Source: Flavobacteriales bacterium
GTDB lineage: Bacteria; Bacteroidota; Bacteroidia; CAIKAF01
Direction: 5' to 3'
DNA length: 64,000 bases
NCBI GenBank assembly: GCA_018401695.1
Contig: JAGYKD010000001.1
Location: forward strand, 970,016-1,034,015
Both the position numbers and the translations under genes were made by a program. Numbering within the stretch: position 1 is the first letter of the stretch; the number at the start of each line of letters is the position of its first letter. The notes below the pieces were generated by a model that was given only the letters and a program-made list of their open reading frames with translations, did not search any database and was not told the DNA's origin. Shown piece by piece: positions 1 to 9,537 of the stretch.

Positions 1-1409
1 TGGTATGAGGCAAAGAACTTTAAGTTTTCGCGGCTTCCCGGCTTGGCGTTGGGAGAAAGGCCGGTCCATTCCCGATAAGCGCTAACATGATGCGCCGACG
101 GAGAGTACATACGCGGGAAGACGGTTTGTCGAGAATCCTCATACACGTATTTGGGTTTTTTGTCTACCTCCACGTACTCGTGGTCAATAGTTAACCCACT
201 TCCGCTTTGTTCCATAAAATTATTAGCATCGTGCTCCAGACCGAATACCGACACCTCTTTTCCTTTTTCATCGCGCACCACATAGGCTTTCATGCGTATG
301 GGCTTTCCTTCCTCAATCTCCACCACTTTAGCATCGAAATACTGACCATAAAATAGGGGGCGGTCGCCGTATTGATCGCGATTTAGGTAAGAAATCATGG
401 AGTAAACGTTCTCCGGATTGTTTTCGTCCATGGTGGTATTGGCCATAGAGCGAATAAAAATGATAGAATAGGAAGAGTATCCGATAATTACTACGGCAAT
501 TGACCATAAACCCAGATTTAGAATTTGTTTTCCGAGTTTATTGGTTCGGTAAATCCCATAGGCAAGACCACCGGCAACCACCAACAAAAAGACAAAGAAG
601 CCCATGCCAAAGTTCATATGTAAGCTGTTGGCAAAGAGGCGTTCAAAGCCTGCCGCAATTTTAATGGTTCCCGGAATAATACCGTATTGAATAAACAGGA
701 GTACAACTAAAGACACCCCAATGGCAATTAAGTCGCCATATTTTTTGCGCGGATAGCGTTTGTAGTAATAAATGAGACCAATGGCAGGAATGGTAAGTAG
801 GTTGAGCAAGTGAACACCAATCGACAAGCCCATCAAATAGGCAATCAGCAAAATCCAACGGTCGGCAACCACCACACCTTTATCTACATCGGCATCCCAT
901 TTAAGGATGGCCCAAAAAACAACGGCAGTAAAGAGGCTGGACAAGGCATAAACTTCTCCTTCTACGGCAGAAAACCAAAACGTATCGCTAAAGGTATAAG
1001 CCAAAGCTCCAATGGCAGCAGACCCCAAGCTTAGTACAATTCTTTCTTGGGTCCAGGCTACAGAACCTGCGCCGTCCATGGTTTTGAACATCTTGATGCA
1101 CAGCGCACTAATGGTCCAAAACAAAAAACCGATGGTAAGCGCGCTGGAAACCACCGAAAGGTAGTTGACCATTACGGCCGCATTTCCCGGGTTATCTCCT
1201 CCAAAAATAATAAATACGCGTCCAAGCAAAGCAAAAAAGGGAGCGCCGGGAGGGTGGCCAACCAGCAATTTATAGGCAGAAGCAATGAACTCACCGCAGT
1301 CCCAAAAGCTTACGGTGTCTTCCATGGTTATAGAATAAACCACGGCCGCAATGAGCGTTACTGCCCATCCCAGAATAATATTTAAGCGATTGAATTCTAA
1401 ATTTTTCAC
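1..1409 (-). CDS. DUF2723 family membrane protein (GT-C-like), C-terminus beyond window
   Basis: The ORF track misses this gene because its stop lies outside the window, but the frame is open from a GTG at 1409 to base 1, about 470 residues. The N-terminus has a membrane helix followed by SFWDCGEFIASAYKL and GHPPGAP, the hallmark of the DUF2723 family of GT-C-fold integral membrane proteins, thought to be polyprenyl-sugar-dependent glycosyltransferases. D37, E40 and H52 line up with the same residues in the next gene. Several further hydrophobic helices follow, then a soluble periplasmic part begins near residue 350. GTG is chosen because no in-frame ATG lies upstream and the next ATG (M29) would cut off the first helix. 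The acceptor is unknown; glycosylation of exported proteins is plausible but inferred. Confidence 0.85.
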   Translation of the reverse strand, partial: MKNLEFNRLNIILGWAVTLIAAVVYSITMEDTVSFWDCGEFIASAYKLLVGHPPGAPFFALLGRVFIIFGGDNPGNAAVMVNYLSVVSSALTIGFLFWTISALCIKMFKTMDGAGSVAWTQERIVLSLGSAAIGALAYTFSDTFWFSAVEGEVYALSSLFTAVVFWAILKWDADVDKGVVVADRWILLIAYLMGLSIGVHLLNLLTIPAIGLIYYYKRYPRKKYGDLIAIGVSLVVLLFIQYGIIPGTIKIAAGFERLFANSLHMNFGMGFFVFLLVVAGGLAYGIYRTNKLGKQILNLGLWSIAVVIIGYSSYSIIFIRSMANTTMDENNPENVYSMISYLNRDQYGDRPLFYGQYFDAKVVEIEEGKPIRMKAYVVRDEKGKEVSVFGLEHDANNFMEQSGSGLTIDHEYVEVDKKPKYVYEDSRQTVFPRMYSPSAHHVSAYREWTGLSPNAKPGSRENLKFFASY

Positions 1410-1504
1410 AATAGATTGAATTGAGCTAAGGACGAAAATAGGAAAAAGAGCGGTGCATAGGCGGATTAAAGCGAACAAAGGTAGTACCTAAGCATGTTAA
1501 AGCA

Positions 1505-3301
1505 CTAGTTTTGAAGGCTAACGTCATCTGTCTTTTGGTATTGTTCGCCTAAGGACTGCCATTGGTTACCTTTTTCAGAAAAACCGTAAAAGTCCTCATA
1601 CCCCACGCGGTTGCTGATGAGGTTTTTTCGCAAGTCCATCAGAGATTTTGCAAAACGGTTGTCTGCTGGCTTGGGTAAGTCAAAAGGTTCGTTTTCAGGA
1701 ATGTTTACAGGGACATAGCTGCTATCGGCCCTTACCATAAAAAAGAAGGCATGAGGTACCAAAAGGCTGCCCGGAGGCTTGGGGACATCTACCCTACGAC
1801 TCATTTCTTCGGCGACCAGCTCCGGGCCAAGCATTACCGGTTTTGTTTTGTAATTGGCCTGAATGACCCCGCCAATCCAAGCTTCGTAGGCTTGCTGGAT
1901 TCCTTCGGGAGAAGGGTTGCCGGACTCAAACTCCAAAAGTTTCTCGTGAAGTGTTTTATATTCCGGGCTGTTGTCACCTCCAAGGCTTGGATAACGCTTT
2001 ACTTTTTGTTCTAAATACCAAGACCTGCGCAGCAACTCTTTGCCTAAAACAACCACATCGGGGCGTAGTCCTTCCACCTCTTGCAGGTATAGGCCTGGAG
2101 AAAGAAAAATGTCCCATTGTCGGGTAAGTACGATGCTGTTTTCCGGCAGGCTTTGCAGGGCCGCACGGGCGTAAACTTCTATAAAATCCCTGTCTGATCG
2201 GTCGCATCGCTCCCAATGCTGTTGTATCGAAATGGCAGGAAGCAGGAAACTTAAAAGGGGAATCCAAGCCCAGGAAGGCTTTAGCATTGAAAGGTAATGC
2301 CAGGCTGCCGACGTGGGAATAATAAGAGCTATAGTAGCGGAAAGGTAGTAGGGTTCAATATCGTGAATTTGGTAGCTGCTGGCGTAAACCATGCAACTGA
2401 TGGCTTGAATTCCCACCCAAATGGCTTTTTTACCGGCGACCATAAAACCTGCTAAGGCAAACAGCAAGCCAAGGCCTAAATCAATGGGCAATCCCCTTAA
2501 AAACAAACGCATTTGTTGGCCAAGAGCACCCTCCTCACCAAACATCCAAACCCTATATTGCCAGCCGCTCACATGTCTGTAAAAGCGATCCCAATCGGAA
2601 GGGGCGCCCCAATTCACCAAAGGGTCGGAAGAGGCCAAAGCCATCATGGATCCATATAAAGCAATGGGTATAAGCACTGCGGGACCAACCAAGTTTTGAA
2701 AACTGCGCCACCGGCCTTTCCAATTCTGGTGCGCAACAAACCAAACATAGGCCAAGCCCGGTAAAAGAACGATGGAGATTAGGTGATTGCTGAATATAAA
2801 GCCGGTAGCTACGCCTAACCATATCCAATCTTTTTTTTGTCCATGGTTCCAGGCCTCCATCAAACGCCACATCCAAACAGCAAGCAAAAGCATTTGCAGG
2901 GCATGCACTTCTACAGCAGTAGCTTGTTCCCAATACCTCAAACTCAGCGAAAAGGTGAGCGCGGCACCTGCGGCAATCCAAGGATTATTGAGTTTGGGCC
3001 AGGAAAGCACAAAGCGCTGCAAAACAAGGGAGCCTAGCAAGGCGCAGGCCACATTAAGGCCAAGGCTTACCCACATGGGTTGGACAAAGAAGAATAGCTT
3101 TTGCACCAAAAAACCAAGCCAGGTAAATAAGGGGTATCCTGTGGGGTGAGCTACCCCCGGCAAGGCTTGGACGGCCATTAACTCGCCGGAATCAATTTCT
3201 TGAATGCTTTGGGCCATGGTTAAGACATAGACCAACAAGAGAATGAAGCCATGGATAAGATACGACAGAACCAAGGGGCGAGAAAGACGAGCTATTACCA
3301 T
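1505..3301 (-). CDS. DUF2723-like membrane protein, putative GT-C glycosyltransferase
   Basis: 598 residues with about ten hydrophobic helices in the first 370 residues and a soluble C-terminal part. The N-terminal motif IDSGELMAVQALPGVAHPTG matches the DUF2723 / protein mannosyltransferase-like motif, with D37, E40 and H52 in the positions expected for the metal and lipid-sugar site. The residue numbers match those in the neighbouring partial gene, so the pair are probably paralogues with different acceptors. It lies 95 bases upstream of that gene on the same strand and may be co-transcribed with it. The C-terminal 230 residues resemble a periplasmic sugar- or acceptor-binding region but contain no motif I can name. 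Confidence 0.8.
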   Translation of the reverse strand: MVIARLSRPLVLSYLIHGFILLLVYVLTMAQSIQEIDSGELMAVQALPGVAHPTGYPLFTWLGFLVQKLFFFVQPMWVSLGLNVACALLGSLVLQRFVLSWPKLNNPWIAAGAALTFSLSLRYWEQATAVEVHALQMLLLAVWMWRLMEAWNHGQKKDWIWLGVATGFIFSNHLISIVLLPGLAYVWFVAHQNWKGRWRSFQNLVGPAVLIPIALYGSMMALASSDPLVNWGAPSDWDRFYRHVSGWQYRVWMFGEEGALGQQMRLFLRGLPIDLGLGLLFALAGFMVAGKKAIWVGIQAISCMVYASSYQIHDIEPYYLSATIALIIPTSAAWHYLSMLKPSWAWIPLLSFLLPAISIQQHWERCDRSDRDFIEVYARAALQSLPENSIVLTRQWDIFLSPGLYLQEVEGLRPDVVVLGKELLRRSWYLEQKVKRYPSLGGDNSPEYKTLHEKLLEFESGNPSPEGIQQAYEAWIGGVIQANYKTKPVMLGPELVAEEMSRRVDVPKPPGSLLVPHAFFFMVRADSSYVPVNIPENEPFDLPKPADNRFAKSLMDLRKNLISNRVGYEDFYGFSEKGNQWQSLGEQYQKTDDVSLQN

Positions 3302-3348
3302 TTTTTAAAGACTTATGTACAACCTAAGCCGGACGTTTTACGTTTCTA

Positions 3349-3864
3349 ATGTACATGAAATGGATGCTAATTTCGGTTTTTTTGTTTTCCCTTTCAGTTT
3401 CCGGTTGTGGACAGCAACCCAAAGCAACAAATAATATGGAGTTTCCTGTACAAAAATCAGAAGAGGAGTGGAGGTCAATGTTGACAGAGGAGCAGTTTAG
3501 GGTGCTACGCAATAAAGGCACCGAACGGCCGTATTCCGGAGATCTGTATTATTTGAACGATAAAGGGGTGTATTCTTGTGCTGCATGTAAAGCACCCTTG
3601 TTTACCAGCGAAACCAAATTTGATGCCCACTGCGGGTGGCCCAGCTTTTATGCTCCCGTTTCTAAAAACGCAGTGGTTGAGCAATTAGACAAAAGCCATG
3701 GCATGATTCGCACGGAAATAGTGTGCGGCAACTGCGGCGGCCATTTAGGGCATGTATTTAACGACGGACCCAATCCCACAGGCTTAAGGTATTGCATAAA
3801 TAGTGTATCTATGGAGTTTGCACCAAAAGTTTTAGACTCGGGAACGGGCAATAAGGTGGAGTAG
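3349..3864 (+). CDS. msrB: Peptide-methionine (R)-S-oxide reductase, lipoprotein form
   Basis: 171 residues. A hydrophobic signal ending VSGC (C20) makes this a lipoprotein, so the enzyme should work outside the cytoplasm, reducing methionine-R-sulfoxide in envelope proteins. Two CxxC pairs (C77/C80 and C126/C129) form the structural zinc site. CGWPSF and GGHLGHVF are family signatures, and RYCINS holds the catalytic cysteine C149. Length fits a one-domain MsrB plus a signal peptide; no MsrA domain is fused. ATG at 3349 is used; M3 (3355) would serve equally. The stop abuts the convergent purQ stop with no spacer. Confidence 0.95.
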   Translation: MYMKWMLISVFLFSLSVSGCGQQPKATNNMEFPVQKSEEEWRSMLTEEQFRVLRNKGTERPYSGDLYYLNDKGVYSCAACKAPLFTSETKFDAHCGWPSFYAPVSKNAVVEQLDKSHGMIRTEIVCGNCGGHLGHVFNDGPNPTGLRYCINSVSMEFAPKVLDSGTGNKVE

Positions 3865-4566
3865 TTATGTAATGCACAAACCTGCGAGCGACTCAAAGAG
3901 TGCTTTTCCAAAAGGAAAGCCAAGCTTGGCATCTACTGCTCTTTCGGGGTGTGGCATCATTCCTACCACATTTCCTTGTTTATTGCAAATGCCTGCAATA
4001 TGCAACATGCTTCCGTTTGGAGTCCAGGATTCTCCTAACTCCCCACCGGGAGAGCAATAACGAAAAAGTATTTGCCGGTTGGCTTCCAGTTCTTCCAAGA
4101 CCTCTTTTGAGGCCATATAATTTCCCTCGCCATGGGCAATCGGAAGTTGAATCACTTCGTGTGTCTGGTATGCACAGGTAGCCATGGACTCGTTATGCTC
4201 CACACGGAGATGCACCTTTTCGCAAATAAATTGCATGCTTGGGTTATGCCTTAAAGCCCCCGGAAGCAGTCCGGCCTCCGTTAAAATTTGAAAACCATTG
4301 CATATACCCAAGACAGGCTTTCCGGCTTGAGCATGTGCAATAACCTGATTCATAATGGGAGAGAACCTCGCAATGGCGCCGCTCCTTAAATAGTCTCCAT
4401 AAGAAAACCCACCGGGAAGGATAACAAGATCCACATTTTCCATGGAGTGGTCTTTATGCCAAAGTTTTACGGGGCTTGCCAACCCTAAGGTTTCGATAGC
4501 ATCCCAGAGGTCCTGATCGCAATTGGAACCGGGAAATGTTACAATTCCCCAACGTGCTTGTTTCAT
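3865..4566 (-). CDS. purQ: Phosphoribosylformylglycinamidine synthase, glutaminase subunit
   Basis: 233 residues of class I glutamine amidotransferase. It supplies ammonia to PurL to convert FGAR to FGAM in purine synthesis. The nucleophile is C89 in GICNGFQILTEAG and the catalytic pair is H206/E208 in MMPHPERA. The N-terminal FPGSNCDQD and PGGFSYGDYLRSGA are specific to PurQ rather than other GATases. A separate PurQ implies a separate small PurL elsewhere, rather than the fused large enzyme of many Gram-negatives. It ends directly against msrB; the upstream membrane-protein gene is 119 bases away on the same strand. Confidence 0.96.
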   Translation of the reverse strand: MKQARWGIVTFPGSNCDQDLWDAIETLGLASPVKLWHKDHSMENVDLVILPGGFSYGDYLRSGAIARFSPIMNQVIAHAQAGKPVLGICNGFQILTEAGLLPGALRHNPSMQFICEKVHLRVEHNESMATCAYQTHEVIQLPIAHGEGNYMASKEVLEELEANRQILFRYCSPGGELGESWTPNGSMLHIAGICNKQGNVVGMMPHPERAVDAKLGFPFGKALFESLAGLCIT

Positions 4567-4685
4567 CGGCCAAAAATACGCCAGTCAGCTCAGCTACACA
4601 AGTAAGAAATGAAGGCAAAAAATCGAAACTTGGCCGGCTTTTCAAAAGCAGACCACCGTTTTAAACCGCGAAACTTCAACCCGGG

Positions 4686-5657
4686 TTATTCGAACAGCTT
4701 TACAGCCAAGGCCAAAATAAGCCAAACCAACAGCCAAAGATTCCCAATGTTCACCTTTTTAATTCTCAAAAAATAAAAGGAAAAGAATAAGGCCAAGGGG
4801 AGCGCAAGCCAATGAAGGTGGTGAAAAAATCCCGAAGGATGAAGGTAGGCCACACAAAGACTCCCTAAGAAAAACAAGGCAAACCACCGCGAAAAGAGGC
4901 GTTCAATGCTGCGGTGACCGGCTTGTAGGGCCGTGAAATCTAAAAAACTGGCAACAGATAAGCATAGCAACCATAAAGGCAGGGCCCATAGCCAAAGGTT
5001 TTCTAGAGAAAAGGAGGGCGAAAAGTCCAAGACCTGACCCACTGCCAAAGAGATTTCTTGAGGTTTTTCCCAAGTAAATGTCCAGGCAGTAAATAAGTAC
5101 AACCAAGGTAGAATGTTGCCCAGCATAAAGCCTAGCAAAGCTTTACCATTGGTTTTTCCATTCCATAGCAGCCCTAAAACAAACAATGGCGTAAAGATAA
5201 GGCTGGCCCAAAGGCCAAATTGCGCAATCCCCAGGCAAAGCCCCCCTTGAAAAGTGGCACCCGGCTTGTTTTCGTTGCCGGGAGCCTGCAGTAAACCAAA
5301 ACAAGAAAGGCATAGGAATAGAGACGAAAACCATTGGACCCAATAAAAATGTCCGTCCGATAAACTACCGGTAATCCAAACAATAAAGAAAACAGGAAAA
5401 TAGGTGGTGCGCTCGTATACATTTAGGCGTATGAGCAGGCCATGGAATAAAAAACCAAGCAATAAACTAAAACTTAGGTTTAGTAAGGCCGATAACCAAG
5501 GGAAAGGGGGGAGTATATTTAACCAGGTCTCCGGAAAAGCTGAGCCGAAATGAGGCTTGGGAGAAGGCAAGGTCCCCCATGGCAAAAAGAGCAGAAAGCC
5601 GCTAAGGACAATCAATGCCAAGCCCTGAGGTTTATGACCAATGAGTAGACGCCACAC
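4686..5657 (-). CDS. Polytopic membrane protein of unknown function
   Basis: 323 residues, almost entirely hydrophobic, with eight to ten predicted membrane helices and very few charged loops; it ends in a hydrophobic helix and a short tail. Start is GTG at 5657; no better ATG exists before the first helix. The size, topology and low conservation resemble the Bacteroidota-specific DUF6427-type proteins, but I see no decisive motif. It lies upstream of purQ on the same strand, but a 119-base gap argues against tight coupling. No function assigned. Confidence 0.75.
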   Translation of the reverse strand: MWRLLIGHKPQGLALIVLSGFLLFLPWGTLPSPKPHFGSAFPETWLNILPPFPWLSALLNLSFSLLLGFLFHGLLIRLNVYERTTYFPVFFIVWITGSLSDGHFYWVQWFSSLFLCLSCFGLLQAPGNENKPGATFQGGLCLGIAQFGLWASLIFTPLFVLGLLWNGKTNGKALLGFMLGNILPWLYLFTAWTFTWEKPQEISLAVGQVLDFSPSFSLENLWLWALPLWLLCLSVASFLDFTALQAGHRSIERLFSRWFALFFLGSLCVAYLHPSGFFHHLHWLALPLALFFSFYFLRIKKVNIGNLWLLVWLILALAVKLFE

Positions 5658-5805
5658 AGCTGCGAATATCTTTATTTTTTAGCTCCCTTGAGTCCTTTTT
5701 TTAGGTCTTTCAATCCGGCAACTATGGAAAATGTAAGCCCTTTGCCTGAGATTTTTTTTCGTTCGTCTTTTCCGAACCAAGGCGATTGCTTAATTTAGTG
5801 CAGCA

Positions 5806-5839
5806 TTCTTTTTTTTAGATTTAGCTAAAAAAAAAGAAA
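5806..5839. promoter_or_regulatory. AT-rich inverted repeat in divergent intergenic region
   Basis: TTCTTTTTTTTAG and CTAAAAAAAAAGAA face each other across the six-base spacer ATTTAG, 25 bases before the start of the 446-residue ORF and within the divergent space between two genes. It could be an operator, an upstream terminator-like hairpin or simply low-complexity A/T. Only the symmetry is seen. Confidence 0.3.
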
Positions 5840-5863
5840 CATTCAAATGATATACAACTTATT

Positions 5864-7204
5864 ATGATATTATTTCAGGTGGATTTGCTGGAGCAAAAGC
5901 GTGAGGAGGCTTTTATTCTCCTTGGAATTACGACAGGCTTGTTCCTGGCAGCTCTAATTTTAATCGCAATTTTGATTCTGCGCCGAAAAAGTAAGCAAAG
6001 TGAGGAACTCGCCCTAGATTTTTCTACGGAAATTCCCAAAATCGGCACACAAAAACCGCGTGAAAAGAGAAAGGGAACAAAACCAACAAAAGAAATTACG
6101 GCAAAGAAGAAGGAAGTCGATACGGTAGATCCCCAGGCTACCAAAACTTCCCCAAAGAAAGAGGTTCCGGAAGACTTCATGCCCCGAAACCCCAAAACGG
6201 CGCAAAAAGAACCTAAACAAGGAAATGCCCCAAAGGAATTCAGTATGGGGCCTACAAAGCAGGCAACACCAACAGTAACCATAAGTAAACAGACCCCTAC
6301 CAATCCAAAGGACTCTGAAGAAAACACAAAAAAAATCGAGCAATCCAAGTCAAAAGAGCCTAAGGCGCCCATCGCTCCTAAATCGGAGGTTGGCATAAAG
6401 GCAACCCCTGTTATTTCCTCTGAAAATGCAGCACCTCCGCTGTCAAAGGATCAAGTGGCAAAGAATGTAGCTGAAGCCATTGACAGGGGGAATTCAAAAG
6501 AAGATAATATGGCACGGGTTCAAGCGTATTTGGAGGAGCTAAAGGCAAAAAAATCATCTGCCAAAGGAAACGGCGCAACAGAGGAAATAGCCAAGCCCGT
6601 AAAAAGAGCAAAGGAAAACACCTCAGAAGAAAAACCAAAGGCAGAGGATAAGGCAAGGGGAGAGTCGCAAGCAATACCAGACCCCGAGATGCCTTCCGGA
6701 GCTTTAACCCCGCCCTTTGTTCCCACCCCAAATTTGCCCGAAACACCTACCTCAGAATCTATCCGCCTTGAATTTGAAAAGCCGGAGGAAAGGCCAGCAG
6801 AGTCTGGCGAAAAGGGTTCCCGGGAGGTTTCGGGAGACCCTGAGGACCCCTCTTTGAGTTCACCTGTGCAACAGCTTAAAGGAAGCCCTGCGGAAGCAGA
6901 AAAGCCCTCGATTTCTTTAAAGGTAAACAAGAGCGCACCAAGTAAAGAGAGTGGTCCTGAACTCTCAGGAGGCATTCAAGAAAAGGGAACCGATTTGGAC
7001 CAGGCTCAACCTCACCTACCCCCTGCGCAGACGCCAACCACTACAACAACAACGTCGAAAGGTTCTGCGGTTGCTTTATCCGAAAAAGAGGTGGAGCCGG
7101 TAACGAAACAGGAGGAAAACGCAAAAAAGGCTCCTAAGGGTAAAAAAGTGCCCATGGACGGTTACCGGTCCTTTGCCGATTGGCTAAGACAGACCAAAGG
7201 CTAA
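5864..7204 (+). CDS. Membrane-anchored, mostly disordered protein of unknown function
   Basis: 446 residues. A short N-terminus is followed by one transmembrane helix (about residues 17-40, ending in basic RRKSK). Nearly 380 residues of low-complexity sequence rich in Lys, Glu, Pro, Ser and Thr follow, with no recognisable fold. The last residues, GYRSFADWLRQT, are the only conserved-looking block and recall a short C-terminal (F/Y)xxWLK-type tail I have seen on other Bacteroidota proteins. The helix and basic flank suggest a cytoplasmic tail. It is convergent with lipB, and the stop codons overlap by four bases. A scaffold or tether is conceivable; no function is assigned. Confidence 0.75.
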   Translation: MILFQVDLLEQKREEAFILLGITTGLFLAALILIAILILRRKSKQSEELALDFSTEIPKIGTQKPREKRKGTKPTKEITAKKKEVDTVDPQATKTSPKKEVPEDFMPRNPKTAQKEPKQGNAPKEFSMGPTKQATPTVTISKQTPTNPKDSEENTKKIEQSKSKEPKAPIAPKSEVGIKATPVISSENAAPPLSKDQVAKNVAEAIDRGNSKEDNMARVQAYLEELKAKKSSAKGNGATEEIAKPVKRAKENTSEEKPKAEDKARGESQAIPDPEMPSGALTPPFVPTPNLPETPTSESIRLEFEKPEERPAESGEKGSREVSGDPEDPSLSSPVQQLKGSPAEAEKPSISLKVNKSAPSKESGPELSGGIQEKGTDLDQAQPHLPPAQTPTTTTTTSKGSAVALSEKEVEPVTKQEENAKKAPKGKKVPMDGYRSFADWLRQTKG

Positions 7205-7950
7205 ATGAAGCTTTTTGATTGTTCCCACCAATAGTCAAGGTCGGACAGATCCTGAAGATGAACCTTGAATTGGGCTCTTAGAGCCTCCAGCGTTTGGGCT
7301 TTGACCTTATGGAAATCAATGTTTTCTGATTCTAAATGCAGGCTGGTTACCCCTTTGTCTGAAATGCCGCAGGGAACAATCCAGTCGAAGGGCTTAAGGT
7401 CGGCACAAATATTAAATGCAAACCCATGCATGGTTACCCATCGGCTGGAGTGTACGCCAATAGCGCAAATTTTTCGTGCGGAGAGTGGGCTATCGCTTTC
7501 CAGCCAAACGCCGGTTAAGCCTTCGATTCGCCCTCCTTTGATGCCATACAAAGATAGGACATCGATAACAGCTGCTTCCAACAGCCTTAAATAGAGTCCT
7601 ATATCGGTAAAGAAATGGTCTAAGTCAAAAATGGGGTATCCGGTAAGTTGGCCGGGACCATGGTAAGTGATGTCGCCTCCTCGATTGATAGGCACAAAGT
7701 CTACCTCATGCTCCTTGAGTTGCTCGGCAGAAATCCTTAGATTCTCTTCATTTCCGTTTTTCCCCAGGGTAAACACCCGGTTGTGCTCACAAAACAATAA
7801 GAAGTTTTGGGTTTCTACACGGTCCTTTTCCGGCCGTTTTCTGTTGGCTAACTTTTTTTGAATAATGGAAGCGTGTAGGGCCTTTTGTAAGGCCCAAGCT
7901 TTGCGGTATTCTACCTGTTGAAGGTCAGAAAAAAGGACCGTTGGCGGCAT
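7201..7950 (-). CDS. lipB: Lipoyl(octanoyl) transferase
   Basis: 249 residues. Transfers octanoate from acyl carrier protein to lipoyl domains, the first step of de novo lipoylation. The signature RGGDITYHGPGQ sits at residues 90-101; the catalytic lysine is K160 in ARKICAIGVH and the cysteine is C194 in VPCGI. Length is normal with a somewhat long N-terminus. It follows the SIS-domain isomerase on the same strand with two bases between them, so the two are probably co-transcribed. The metabolic link is loose. Confidence 0.95.
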   Translation of the reverse strand: MPPTVLFSDLQQVEYRKAWALQKALHASIIQKKLANRKRPEKDRVETQNFLLFCEHNRVFTLGKNGNEENLRISAEQLKEHEVDFVPINRGGDITYHGPGQLTGYPIFDLDHFFTDIGLYLRLLEAAVIDVLSLYGIKGGRIEGLTGVWLESDSPLSARKICAIGVHSSRWVTMHGFAFNICADLKPFDWIVPCGISDKGVTSLHLESENIDFHKVKAQTLEALRAQFKVHLQDLSDLDYWWEQSKSFI

Positions 7951-7952
7951 GT

Positions 7953-8942
7953 TTAGTGTTTAGAAAGCTCTCCTTTGAGGAAATCAATAACATGCACTTC
8001 CATTTCGTCAGCACCGCGTAATCTTGCCAAATGCAAAGACACCCAGTCGCCTAAGTGAATATGCTCAAGGGCCTGTTCTACAGGGTGCTCAGAAGAGGAT
8101 TCTATGCTTAAGGTTTGCGCTTCACGTTGCTTAAAAATCCCTTCAGCTATGTCCATGCGTAAGCGATTTCGCTTAAAGTCTGAGGGGTTTCTCAACGAAA
8201 CCACCAAAATTTCCGGATGTTTATCGGCCCAGCCTACCATTTCATTATGGTTCATTTCCGGAACAATATGGTGCCAGCAGAGCATTTTGGCGTTTTCGTT
8301 GATTTGTTGCCTAAATCGAACGGCAATTCCTTCAGAAAGGGTTTCGGCATAAATCACCGGAAGAGTTCCATTTAGTCGAGCTGCAATTTCCTGCGCTTTT
8401 TGAGAAACTTGCGCTTGACTTTCCTTAAGTCTATTGGCCGCATTTTCTAAAACTCCAATATAGTTTGAGGGCAACCAACCTTGTTGCACAAAAATGGCAA
8501 CCAGCTGGGTTAAGGAATATCCTAAACAAGCTCTGGGAGGGTTTCCTCCGGGGATGGTACGTAATCCCCAACCATGCTCTTTGGCGAGTTCGGCTAGTTT
8601 TCCGCCACTGGTTATGCACACTACGGTAGCTCCGGCCTTGTGCGCCTCGTGCACTGCTTGCAAGGTTTCTTCGGTGTTCCCTGAGTAAGAAGAAGCAATA
8701 AAAAAGGTGTTTGGCCCTACAAAAGCAGGAATTCGGTATTCTTTGTTTACAATTACAGGCAAAGAGGCATGGCCGGCTGCCCAGTTTGATACAATGGTTG
8801 CTCCAATGCCGGAACCTCCCAGCCCCGAAATCATAATTTCCGAGTATGCTTTGTTGGGAATGCTGAGGACTTGCTCCCTGGCAATGCTCAGGCTCTCGTG
8901 TATGTGATTCGGAAAGGCTTCGATTAAGGCTTGCATCGTCAT
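7953..8942 (-). CDS. Bifunctional phosphoglucose/phosphomannose isomerase-type SIS protein
   Basis: 329 residues from ATG 8942. The ORF track begins at an upstream TTG (8966) that adds eight poorly convincing residues. The first SIS domain has SGLGGSGIG (39-47) and SSYSGNTEE (84-92), which bind the sugar phosphate. The second half has VPEMNHNEMVGW, the Glu/His pair typical of the bifunctional PGI/PMI branch rather than classical GPI. Expected reaction: interconversion of fructose-6-P with glucose-6-P and mannose-6-P. First gene of a probable two-gene unit with lipB. Confidence 0.88.
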   Translation of the reverse strand: MTMQALIEAFPNHIHESLSIAREQVLSIPNKAYSEIMISGLGGSGIGATIVSNWAAGHASLPVIVNKEYRIPAFVGPNTFFIASSYSGNTEETLQAVHEAHKAGATVVCITSGGKLAELAKEHGWGLRTIPGGNPPRACLGYSLTQLVAIFVQQGWLPSNYIGVLENAANRLKESQAQVSQKAQEIAARLNGTLPVIYAETLSEGIAVRFRQQINENAKMLCWHHIVPEMNHNEMVGWADKHPEILVVSLRNPSDFKRNRLRMDIAEGIFKQREAQTLSIESSSEHPVEQALEHIHLGDWVSLHLARLRGADEMEVHVIDFLKGELSKH

Positions 8943-9058
8943 AAAACCAAAGATTTTAAAGGTCAAACCTACGCATTTTATAGCAATGGAGAGGCCGGGC
9001 TGCAGGCTAATGTGTCGAGTGGCTTAGAGCTACAAAATGCATCCTTACCTTTGTTCGG

Positions 9059-9535
9059 ATGGAAGATGGCCAAGAAAAGGTAATTCGAATTTATACCGAT
9101 GGTGCCGCCAGAGGCAACCCAGGGCCTGGAGGTTTAGGGGTCGTATTGCTTATGGGCAAACACCGAAAAGAATATGCCGAAGGCTACCGGCGAACAACAA
9201 ACAACCGAATGGAGCTGTTGGCTGTGGTTCGTGCCCTTCAACTGCTTAAAACCAATGCCTATCCTGTGGAAGTTTACTCCGACAGCAAATACGTAGTGGA
9301 TGCCATTACCAAAGGTTGGCTTAAGAACTGGGTGCGCACCGATTTTAAGCAAAAGAAGAACCGAGATCTTTGGGAAAAGTATCTTAAGGTTGCCAAACCC
9401 TTTGACCTTCGTTTTTTTTGGGTGAAAGGGCATGCCAACAATCCGGAAAATAACCGTTGCGATGAACTTGCCGTTTGGGCTTCAAAGCAACCAGGACTTC
9501 CCTCCGATGTGCCTTTTGAATCAGAAAACCCCTGA
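9059..9535 (+). CDS. rnhA: Ribonuclease HI
   Basis: 158 residues. Degrades the RNA strand of RNA-DNA hybrids. The catalytic carboxylates are visible: D14 in IYTDGAARGNPGPGG, E52 in NNRMELLAV, D75 in VYSDSKYV and D135 in NRCDELA, with the loop histidine in WVKGHANN. The basic-protrusion region (WLKNW..FKQKKNRDLW) is intact. First gene of a rnhA-GSCFA-exonuclease III operon with 2-base and -4-base spacings. TACCTTTG at 9046-9053 matches the lineage -7 box and would give a nearly leaderless mRNA, but no clear -33 box accompanies it. Confidence 0.96.
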   Translation: MEDGQEKVIRIYTDGAARGNPGPGGLGVVLLMGKHRKEYAEGYRRTTNNRMELLAVVRALQLLKTNAYPVEVYSDSKYVVDAITKGWLKNWVRTDFKQKKNRDLWEKYLKVAKPFDLRFFWVKGHANNPENNRCDELAVWASKQPGLPSDVPFESENP

Positions 9536-9537
9536 AT

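Noticed and set aside
5875-6975. Phe- and Ser-rich ORFs antisense to the 446-residue gene
   Set aside because: They mirror the Lys/Glu/Pro codon bias of the real gene.
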